DNA of 9,566 nt from CAYTLQ01 sp964438715. Its GTDB lineage: Bacteria; Bacteroidota; Ignavibacteria; Ignavibacteriales; Ignavibacteriaceae. Where the stretch lies: contig CAYTLQ010000144.1 in assembly GCA_964438715.1 (NCBI GenBank), forward strand, positions 1 through 9,566. The letters run 5' to 3'. The position numbers and the translations under genes are program-made. Below, one piece after another: positions 1 to 6,290 of this stretch. The notes under the pieces were generated by a model. The model was given only the letters and a program-made list of their open reading frames with translations. It did no database searches and had not been told where the DNA came from. Position 1 is the first letter of the stretch; each line of letters opens with the position of its first letter.

Positions 1-930
1 GTCGTTCTCTTTATTTTGAATATTGTAGTAAAGCTCTTTTATGCTCAGGGAGTTAATTCATCAAATCCGCAAAAAGCGAGCATTAGTGTCGAATCTATTA
101 TCAAAAAAGTTCAACAAAATAATCTGGATTTTTCGCTGAATACTGATCTAATAAAACAAAAGAAAAGTAAAGCCAAAAACTTGCCTCGATATTCAATGAA
201 AATACCGCGATCTTTCCCATCTTATGATTATATAGCTAATCTAAATAAAGCATTAAAGAGCGATGATATATTTTTACGAGCGAATGAAATCGAAGGTAAT
301 AAAATTCAACTGAATTTTTTCAATGTAAAAGATTCATTACTAACCATTACTTTGCTTCCTGAACAACAAACATTTGACCAGATAAATATGTATATATCAT
401 TTTTTATTTCTGAGACAGAAGGACTTGATTCTAATGAAGTAAACTATTTATTCAGGACTGATGAACATTTTGAACTTATTTTTATCCCTTCATCATCGTC
501 AATAAACACTTTTCGAAATTTCAAGCGTTTCGGGAAGCGTTACTCACTTCTCATTAACGATGATATGAATGAAACCCGATTTACCCTTGATCAGTCATTC
601 ACCCCAAAGAGACTGCGATTATCAATCGATGAAATAATTTCTGAATTTCCATCCCCTGATTTTATATTCATTGATATTGAATCAGGTGTTTATAAATCTA
701 GTATTTATCCTTTTATTGAAAAAGAATTTCAGGCAAGAAAGAAAACACTAATAAAAATTCGTTCTTCTTCATTTCTTAAGGGCTCACTAGCTGAGAACCA
801 AAACTACCTTAATTCTCTAATCAGAAGCAATCATGCGACTGATTCAATAATTGTATGCTCAGCAAAATTGTATCTTGATATGAAAGATTTCAGAGCCGCA
901 ATGATTCGAAAAGGATTTTTGTTTAACTGA
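1..930 (+). CDS. Exported protein of unknown function, 5' end outside window; possible degenerate polysaccharide-deacetylase-like fold
   Basis: The frame is open from base 1 to the TGA at 928-930, giving 309 residues. A TTG at 16 could be read as a start, but the preceding codons continue the same hydrophobic run (VVLFILNIVVKLFYAQ), which looks like the second half of a signal peptide ending in 'YAQ'. The true start is therefore probably upstream of the window. After about 20 residues comes a polar, lysine-rich linker, then an alpha/beta domain from about residue 65 to the end. The run 'ELIFIPSSSS' (about 158-167), 'LLINDDMNETRF' (183-194), 'FPSPDFIFID' (216-225) and 'SGVYKSSIYPFIEKEFQARKK' weakly recalls the strand order of the divergent polysaccharide deacetylase (YibQ-like) family. 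However, the metal-binding Asp/His residues of active deacetylases are not obvious. That assignment is a guess from pattern; exported hypothetical protein is the safe call. Confidence 0.75.
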   Translation, partial: VVLFILNIVVKLFYAQGVNSSNPQKASISVESIIKKVQQNNLDFSLNTDLIKQKKSKAKNLPRYSMKIPRSFPSYDYIANLNKALKSDDIFLRANEIEGNKIQLNFFNVKDSLLTITLLPEQQTFDQINMYISFFISETEGLDSNEVNYLFRTDEHFELIFIPSSSSINTFRNFKRFGKRYSLLINDDMNETRFTLDQSFTPKRLRLSIDEIISEFPSPDFIFIDIESGVYKSSIYPFIEKEFQARKKTLIKIRSSSFLKGSLAENQNYLNSLIRSNHATDSIIVCSAKLYLDMKDFRAAMIRKGFLFN

Positions 931-933
931 TAT

Positions 934-2139
934 TTACCGTAACAGGAATTCTATTTCTTTCAGGTCACCATCAATTGTGCCGGAGGGAATAATATTAAAT
1001 ATTTTGCATAAAAGAGGATAAATATCAATATTCCTGAGTGTTCCCGTCTTGTAATTCTGCTTAAAAGATGGTCCATGTGCAATAAAAATACCATGCATAT
1101 CGGATAAGTTATTGTCGTAGCCATGATTTCCACCATTGTAATACTTCCTTCCTCTTGATAAAGACTTATTCGTAACGATATTATATCCGGGTTCAGCAAT
1201 AATTATAATATCTCCGATCAATGGATTATTGGAAAAATGGAAGTAATCAGGCACATCATTTCTTAAATAAGCATGGAAACTATTTGCATTTTGGTTTAAT
1301 CTCTGAATGATGTCCAGAGCATTTGAACCTTTTGCGTTAACCATTGCAACAGGACCTTCACCATCGACAATATATGATAAACCTGATAAAATAGTATCAA
1401 TATTAATTAGTTTTAGTGAGTCTGTTTGTTTCATTCCATGATCAGAAACTATAATAAGATTAGTATTTGAAAAAAGGTCTCTCTGGACTAAGCCATTTAC
1501 AAGCATACTTATTATTGAATCAAGTCCGGATATTGCTAAATTAACCTCTTTAGATTCTGGCCCGAATTTATGGCCGTATGTATCCACAGCATCGAAGTAG
1601 AGGGCGATGAAAGAAGGACGAATTGAATCCGGCAAATCCAGCCACTCCAATACGCCGTTAACCCTGTCCGGATATGGTAATGTATGTTCATAGGGTTTAA
1701 AATAACGAGGTCGTTTATACTCGAGAAGTACTTCTGAACCGGGCCAGAAAAAGGCGGCGCAGATTATTCCCTGTCGTTGTGCGGTTTCCCAGAATGGTTC
1801 TCCTTTATACCAGTAGTCATCACGAACAGATACCGAATCCCCCAATGAATATTTTTTGTTCGTAAATGGATCTGTCATAAAATTTGAAATTATTCCATGA
1901 TTTTCCGGGTATAAGCCTGTTATAATTGAATAATGATTCGGAAATGTTTTCGATGGAAATGTCGGCTTTAATGAAAGCGCAGATACACCTGCAATGCGCA
2001 ATGAATCCATTGTAGGTGTAATTCCTCTATTGAGGTAATCCCACCGAAATCCATCTAAAGAAATCAGAATAGTAGTAGTTGTCTGAGAGTATAGAGACAG
2101 CTCTAAAAGCAGACTGAGGAAAAAAATAAATTTCTTCAT
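934..2139 (-). CDS. Exported ENPP-type nucleotide pyrophosphatase/phosphodiesterase (alkaline phosphatase superfamily)
   Basis: This encodes about 401 residues starting from ATG 2139, with signal peptide MKKFIFFLSLLLELSLYSQ. It should act in the periplasm or on the cell surface, cleaving phosphodiester or pyrophosphate bonds in nucleotides or lipids. The two-zinc active site is complete (ATG 2139 numbering): Asp29 in 'SLDGFRWDYL', nucleophile Thr65 in 'FPSKTFPNHYS', Asn86 in 'HGIISNFMTDP', Asp186 and His190 in 'DAVDTYGHKFGP', Asp233-His234 in 'SDHGM', and His339 in 'GGNHGYDN'. The C-terminal 'MHGIFIAHGPSF' is also typical of the family. The frame extends to a GTG at 2166, but that start would lie inside the upstream terminator hairpin and put nine residues before the signal peptide; ATG 2145 is a second alternative. 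No good Shine-Dalgarno stands before 2139. There is no T9SS-type C-terminal sorting domain. Exact substrate cannot be read from sequence. The gene follows a TonB-dependent receptor on the same strand. Confidence 0.9.
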   Translation of the reverse strand: MKKFIFFLSLLLELSLYSQTTTTILISLDGFRWDYLNRGITPTMDSLRIAGVSALSLKPTFPSKTFPNHYSIITGLYPENHGIISNFMTDPFTNKKYSLGDSVSVRDDYWYKGEPFWETAQRQGIICAAFFWPGSEVLLEYKRPRYFKPYEHTLPYPDRVNGVLEWLDLPDSIRPSFIALYFDAVDTYGHKFGPESKEVNLAISGLDSIISMLVNGLVQRDLFSNTNLIIVSDHGMKQTDSLKLINIDTILSGLSYIVDGEGPVAMVNAKGSNALDIIQRLNQNANSFHAYLRNDVPDYFHFSNNPLIGDIIIIAEPGYNIVTNKSLSRGRKYYNGGNHGYDNNLSDMHGIFIAHGPSFKQNYKTGTLRNIDIYPLLCKIFNIIPSGTIDGDLKEIEFLLR

Positions 2140-2145
2140 AAACAT

Positions 2146-2177
2146 AAAAAAAGGCTGCAGAATCACTCCTGCAGCCT
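2146..2177 (-). terminator. Intrinsic terminator after the TonB-dependent receptor gene
   Basis: On the minus strand the RNA folds into a perfect 9-bp stem, AGGCTGCAG (2177-2169) pairing with CTGCAGCCT (2160-2152), with an 8-base loop at 2161-2168. The descending arm runs into seven consecutive T residues (2152-2146), giving the GC-rich stem plus U-tract form of a rho-independent terminator. It starts 19 bases after the receptor stop codon and its U-tract ends 6 bases before ATG 2139 of the phosphodiesterase. There is no room for a promoter between the two, so the downstream gene needs read-through or a promoter inside the receptor gene. Confidence 0.9.
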
Positions 2178-2196
2178 ATATTAGGGGTTAATTATA

Positions 2197-5166
2197 TCAG
2201 AAGCCTAAAGAAACATTTAGACGAACACTTCTTAAAGACTCAGGTATTACACCAAAACGATCTGCAGCGATAAAGCCTTCATGATCGAAAAGATTATTTA
2301 CCTGAACTGTTGCAATACCTTTGAAGTAAGAGTATGCAAACTTGTATCCTAAAGAAAGGTCAAAAGTTGTTAATGTTGGGAGTACATTATCCCAAACTGT
2401 GGTGAATACTTCTTTCGTACCAACCGTCTTCCAGCTACCATCAACGCCAAGATAACTTTCACCGTCAAGAAGTACATTATTCGATAACATCTGCATGCCA
2501 AATCCGGCAGTGAAGTTCTCATATTCATAAGATAAATTGAGTGACATCATGGTCTGAGGACCACTGGCAACTTTCTTATCTTTCAATTCAGAAAAATACA
2601 GAGCATTAACAGCACCATTTGCGTCACGGGCACTTGCGTTAAATACTCTTCTGTTTTCGTCAAGTTTATTGTCACCATCGGTATCTTCACCCGCGTCAAG
2701 TTTACCATTGAGATTTTTATCTTCCTGAAGAGTACCAAGATTAGCATCCGTAAGTACCTTATCAAGAATCTCGGTCCAGGTGTTGCTCATTGTAGTAAAT
2801 GAACCAGCAAGTGCAAAACCTTTGAGCGGAAGAACTTTATCTAAATCAAGACCAAACTCAAACTCAACACCGATATTTTTTGAGGTACCAACTAATTCAG
2901 TTCTGAAACCATTTCTATCATACCCCGGCTGACCAGCCTGACTTAAATCCTGAATCCGGGCCGATTTGTTATCCCAAATCATGTAGAAACCATTAAGTTT
3001 TGCACTTAATTCTTCTGAAACAAAACCGGTACCCACTTCAACCTGGTTCGATTTTTCATCTTCAGCATCCGGGAATACACGACCCTGGTTATAATAAACA
3101 CCCAGATCAACGAACCTTTCAACATGCGCAAAATTAGCAAAAACATTTAAGTTCTTGTTCACATTGTAGTTTAAACCAATTTTTGGTTGGAAAAAGCCAC
3201 GGCTTCTCTCAGCACGAACCAGTTCAAACTCATACCAGCCGGTAGTAGCGGCATTATCTTTCATATAGAATTTTGAACCGCGAGGACCTTCTTCAGTGAG
3301 ATTGAGCGCTGTAACTTCTGCGGCGGTGAGTTGTTTACCTATTGCGTTTTCACTAGGCATATTTTCAGTAAGTTTGTATTTATACCATACATACTGTAAA
3401 GAGCCCATTATATTCAAATTATCAAATTTGTAGTTACCTTGGGCAAACAAAGTAAACTGAGGTGTTTCGCCCAAATAATTTCTATACTGTGTACGATATG
3501 TAGGATCGGTATTTGATAAATTCCATCCTGAAGGAAATCCTATATCATCAGCAGGACCATTTAAATCTCCCTGATAAACCTTTCTAGAAAATGTTTTAAT
3601 AGCTCCGGTTGTAGCGTCTCTATAAGCGTAGGATTGAGTAACGCTTGATTTACCAAAAAGATTTGTAAAATGACCGGGGTGATCGGCTGACCAGCTTCTT
3701 AATTCACCACCAACAGTCAGGTCAAGATTGTTGCCAAATTTAGTACGGTAATTAGCAATTAAACCTATTTGCTGATGTAATGAATAACTGATTCTTTGAT
3801 AAGCATTTTTGAGATAAATTGTATCTGCAAAACCAACATTATCAATGTAACCCTGAGAGTTATAACGGTTTGTTACCAGTGTATCACCGGAGAAGGAAAA
3901 CAGTGTTCCGGTTGAGTTCATGCTAGATCCACCACCGCGTCCGACAGAGTAAAAACCAGTTGCTTGTAAAGAAGATACTTCATCCAAATCTATAGAATAA
4001 TGTAATTCTAATTGTGGTTTGTGAAAGAAATTATGAGCGAGATTCACAAAATCATCATCCACTAATTCACGGGAGTCGTCCATTAGCCCGTAATTTGCTA
4101 AACCAGATGTGAGATTATTGGGAAGAGCCTTAACTACTGAAACGGGGAGAAAGTTAGCACTGTTGGCTTTGTACCCAAACTTTTTAAAGTAAGCTACAGA
4201 GTTACTGAATGAATAACCATGTTCCTGAGGAGCGCCATGGAGTACGAGTTTTAGGCTCTGATTTGCCTGTGGGAAATAAGTAATCGATGTATAGTAGTTT
4301 AATCCTTCATAGCGACCACTAACCCTGCTTCCTTCTCCTACTTTGCGGTCGATATTAACTGCAACAGCAAACTGATCGGCAACAAGTCCCGAATTGTAAC
4401 GGATGCCATACATTGTAAGTTTCGGATCGCCAAGAGAGAAATTGACTCCATAATAAGGAAGAGGAGGTGCATCTTCAGTAACGATATTAAACGAACCTCC
4501 GAATGAACCAGCGCCGTAAAGTGATGAACCGGCACCTCTTTGAATCTGAATAGATGCGGCATTCGATGAAACTGAACCCCAGTTTGACCAATAAACAGCA
4601 TTGGATTCAGGGTCATTTGTGGGAATGCCATTAATAAGTACCTGAACATAATTCTGACTAAATCCACGAACAAATAGTTGAGATTCACCGTTTCCAACTC
4701 CGTCGGTTGAATAAGCAAATACTCCGGGTACACCACGGGTCATAAGTGGCGCATCCTGTCCATGTATTTTTTCTTCAATTGATTTTCCATCAATTGTAGA
4801 GAATGCTACCGGTGTTTCACGCTCACGGGCACGATTCACTTCTACAATTACTTCACCGGTCAGTAAAGATGACGATTTAAGAGTAAAATTCAATGTCTCG
4901 TCATTGTTCAAAGATACTTGCGCACTGGCGTTACTGTATCCAACAAAACTAACTTTGACTGTATATAAATTTACTGGAAGTTTTTTGAGAGAATATTTCC
5001 CGTCTTTATCTGTGGTAGTTCCATAATTTCCGGGAGTTGCAACTACAGTAGCACCAACGAGCGCTTCACCCTTTTCATCGGTTACTTTTCCTGATATATC
5101 ATACGACTGAGCATATGAAACAACAGTAATAAGTACCGTAAAAAGCAAAAAGAATTTTTTGAACAT
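2197..5166 (-). CDS. TonB-dependent outer-membrane receptor with N-terminal carboxypeptidase-regulatory-like domain
   Basis: This 989-residue outer-membrane importer is powered by TonB/ExbBD. Signal peptide MFKKFFLLFTVLITVVSYAQ is followed by a carboxypeptidase D regulatory-like beta-sandwich (about 22-97, 'ISGKVTDEKGEALVGATV'), a likely TonB-box segment ('GEVIVEV', 104-110), and a plug domain (about 115-232) with 'FVRGFSQNYVQVLINGIP' and 'QRGAGSSLYGAGSFGGSFNIVT'. The beta barrel runs to the C-terminus and ends in the aromatic residue expected of a barrel-sorting signal ('LNVSLGF'). Residues 816-838 form an acidic calcium-loop-like insert in a barrel loop. Length and plug resemble general TonB-dependent receptors rather than being diagnostic of SusC, and no SusD-like gene is adjacent. 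The substrate is unknown: siderophore, cobalamin, oligosaccharide or a phosphate ester are all possible. The ATG has an upstream GGAGG. The leader carries a CRP-like palindrome, and an intrinsic terminator follows the stop. Confidence 0.95.
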   Translation of the reverse strand: MFKKFFLLFTVLITVVSYAQSYDISGKVTDEKGEALVGATVVATPGNYGTTTDKDGKYSLKKLPVNLYTVKVSFVGYSNASAQVSLNNDETLNFTLKSSSLLTGEVIVEVNRARERETPVAFSTIDGKSIEEKIHGQDAPLMTRGVPGVFAYSTDGVGNGESQLFVRGFSQNYVQVLINGIPTNDPESNAVYWSNWGSVSSNAASIQIQRGAGSSLYGAGSFGGSFNIVTEDAPPLPYYGVNFSLGDPKLTMYGIRYNSGLVADQFAVAVNIDRKVGEGSRVSGRYEGLNYYTSITYFPQANQSLKLVLHGAPQEHGYSFSNSVAYFKKFGYKANSANFLPVSVVKALPNNLTSGLANYGLMDDSRELVDDDFVNLAHNFFHKPQLELHYSIDLDEVSSLQATGFYSVGRGGGSSMNSTGTLFSFSGDTLVTNRYNSQGYIDNVGFADTIYLKNAYQRISYSLHQQIGLIANYRTKFGNNLDLTVGGELRSWSADHPGHFTNLFGKSSVTQSYAYRDATTGAIKTFSRKVYQGDLNGPADDIGFPSGWNLSNTDPTYRTQYRNYLGETPQFTLFAQGNYKFDNLNIMGSLQYVWYKYKLTENMPSENAIGKQLTAAEVTALNLTEEGPRGSKFYMKDNAATTGWYEFELVRAERSRGFFQPKIGLNYNVNKNLNVFANFAHVERFVDLGVYYNQGRVFPDAEDEKSNQVEVGTGFVSEELSAKLNGFYMIWDNKSARIQDLSQAGQPGYDRNGFRTELVGTSKNIGVEFEFGLDLDKVLPLKGFALAGSFTTMSNTWTEILDKVLTDANLGTLQEDKNLNGKLDAGEDTDGDNKLDENRRVFNASARDANGAVNALYFSELKDKKVASGPQTMMSLNLSYEYENFTAGFGMQMLSNNVLLDGESYLGVDGSWKTVGTKEVFTTVWDNVLPTLTTFDLSLGYKFAYSYFKGIATVQVNNLFDHEGFIAADRFGVIPESLRSVRLNVSLGF

Positions 5167-5183
5167 TTAGCCTCCAACTAAAT
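5165..5183 (-). promoter_or_regulatory. Shine-Dalgarno of the receptor gene inside a small hairpin
   Basis: In the minus-strand RNA, ATTTAG (5183-5178) can pair with CTAAAT (5170-5165). This leaves a 7-base loop TTGGAGG (5177-5171) that exposes the GGAGG ribosome-binding site, while the first two bases of the ATG (5166-5165) lie in the stem. Spacing from GGAGG to ATG is four bases, at the short end. The Shine-Dalgarno is clear and supports the start at 5166; the hairpin is only six A/T-rich pairs, so its effect is uncertain. Confidence 0.6.
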
Positions 5184-5249
5184 ATATGTTAATTGTCAGC
5201 CACTAAGTTCTGAATTTATGCCCTGAAAAACAAATTGATAAAAATTTTT

Positions 5250-5255
5250 AATATA
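5250..5255 (-). promoter_or_regulatory. Putative -10 box of the receptor promoter
   Basis: The minus strand reads TATATT here. With this as -10, transcription would start near 5243, leaving a leader of about 77 bases before the receptor ATG. The hexamer 17 bases further upstream is ACAATT, a poor -35, and it overlaps the TGTGA-N6-TCACA palindrome. That is what an activator-dependent promoter would look like. The surroundings are very AT-rich, so a chance match to TATATT is easy; the call rests on the spacing to the palindrome. Confidence 0.4.
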
Positions 5256-5275
5256 AATTTAATGCAAATAATAAT

Positions 5276-5291
5276 TGTGACTATCATCACA
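5276..5291. promoter_or_regulatory. CRP/FNR-family-like operator, perfect TGTGA-N6-TCACA palindrome
   Basis: The bases read TGTGACTATCATCACA: two perfect consensus half-sites with the 6-base spacer used by CRP-type regulators. The site begins directly after the lepB stop codon (TGA 5294-5292) and lies 110 bases upstream of the receptor start. Its centre falls at about -40.5 relative to the start predicted from the TATATT at 5255-5250, close to the -41.5 of class II activation. At this base composition a chance match is expected about once per hundred windows of this size. A weak 5-6 bp hairpin acting in lepB termination is the alternative reading, but no U-tract follows. Confidence 0.6.
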
Positions 5292-6269
5292 TCAATCAAT
5301 TAATTTGAGAATCCTTTCCAAACGAACAGAACTAAGTAACTTGAATAAATCGCTGAATGGAATATCCCTATCCCAGGAGAATAAAATTAAGAAAGCCTGT
5401 CCAACAATCAGATCTCTTGGTACAAATCCCCAAAACCTTGAATCAAAACTGTCACTTCGATTATCCCCCATCATAAAATAATAATCTTTCTTTATTGTGT
5501 AAGTAGTAACCGCTTTGCCTTTTATTGTAACAACTCCTCCGGAAACATCCACGACCCGTTCACCGTTTTCCCTGTCAATAATATTCCTCCATTCTTCTAT
5601 GTTATCCGCATTTAAATTAATCTTGTCTCCTTTTTTCGGGACAACAAGGGGACCATAATTATCTTCATTCCAATTTTTTCCTTTTGGAAATATTCTCGGA
5701 TCTCCTTCACCTGCCGGTATTGGAGTTGGAGATAAGTATTTAATGTAGCGTGGAATCCAGGCTTCTTTACCATTTACAAAAACCACTTTATTCCGAATTT
5801 CAACCGTATCACCGGGCAAACCAATACACCGTTTTACATAATTGACATTTAATTCTTTTGGTCGTAATTCATCTCTGTCTCCGGGATATTCAAAAACCAC
5901 TATATCATTTCTTTCCGGTTCTTTCAAAGAGGGCAAAGTAAAAAATGGCAATTCAATTTCAGTAAACCATATATAACGGGGAGATGAGGCACCATAAATA
6001 AATTTATTTACTAAAACGAAATCGCCCACCAATATAGTGTCTTCCATAGAGCCGGTGGGAATTCTGGTGTTTTGTATAAAAAATGTAATAATAAAAAGAG
6101 CCGCTAAACCCGCTGAAAAAAGTGAGGAAAAAAATTCTTTAACCTTTTCTTTCGGGGTCTTAATTCTATTTAATTCTTCTTGTGTTTTTATTCCTAAAAA
6201 TTTTCTGATTGCATTTTTTATTTTATATGAGAAATTACTTGCTTCCTCATTAAGGTTTTCCTGTTTCAA
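5292..6269 (-). CDS. lepB: Signal peptidase I
   Basis: This 325-residue membrane serine protease removes signal peptides from Sec- and Tat-exported proteins, including the signal-bearing products encoded nearby. A basic cytoplasmic N-terminus (1-45) is followed by one membrane segment (about 47-66, 'SLFSAGLAALFIITFFIQ') and the periplasmic catalytic domain. The catalytic dyad is visible: nucleophile Ser74 in 'IPTGSMEDTILVGDFV' and general base Lys146 in 'NYVKRCIGLPGDTVEI'. The box 'FMMGDNRSDSFDSRFWGFVPRDLIVG' (265-290) is characteristic. The start is TTG at 6269: GAGG stands five bases upstream, a stop codon lies four codons before it in frame, and no other Met occurs until residue 75. It follows gatB by 21 bases and is probably co-transcribed with it. 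An insert of about 100 residues between the Lys box and the C-terminal box is in the normal range for this group. Confidence 0.96.
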   Translation of the reverse strand: MKQENLNEEASNFSYKIKNAIRKFLGIKTQEELNRIKTPKEKVKEFFSSLFSAGLAALFIITFFIQNTRIPTGSMEDTILVGDFVLVNKFIYGASSPRYIWFTEIELPFFTLPSLKEPERNDIVVFEYPGDRDELRPKELNVNYVKRCIGLPGDTVEIRNKVVFVNGKEAWIPRYIKYLSPTPIPAGEGDPRIFPKGKNWNEDNYGPLVVPKKGDKINLNADNIEEWRNIIDRENGERVVDVSGGVVTIKGKAVTTYTIKKDYYFMMGDNRSDSFDSRFWGFVPRDLIVGQAFLILFSWDRDIPFSDLFKLLSSVRLERILKLID

Positions 6270-6274
6270 TAATA

Positions 6275-6278
6275 CCTC
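6275..6278 (-). promoter_or_regulatory. Shine-Dalgarno GAGG deciding the TTG start of lepB
   Basis: On the minus strand GAGG is followed by five bases (TATTA) and then TTG at 6269. This spacing, with the in-frame stop just upstream, fixes the unusual TTG as the lepB start codon. Confidence 0.7.
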
Positions 6279-6290
6279 AAACTATTTGAT

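Noticed and set aside
2140..2166. GTG 2166 as the start of the phosphodiesterase
   Set aside because: It lies inside the terminator stem-loop, has no spaced Shine-Dalgarno, and would add nine residues before a typical Met-Lys-Lys signal peptide.
4338..4736. Open frame of 132 codons on the minus strand inside the receptor gene
   Set aside because: It is a shifted frame within the conserved plug-domain coding sequence, with no domain and no start signals.
5231..5262. AAAAATTTTT and AAATTT palindromes in the receptor leader
   Set aside because: Such runs are expected in a very A/T-rich spacer and show no further symmetry.
5167..5291. Cobalamin or other riboswitch in the receptor leader
   Set aside because: The leader is only about 77-125 bases, A/T-rich, and shows no B12-box or other conserved aptamer core that I recognise.
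5276..5291. Palindrome as an intrinsic terminator of lepB
   Set aside because: The stem is only 5-6 weak pairs and the following bases are ATTATTATTTG rather than a T-run, so an operator explains it better.
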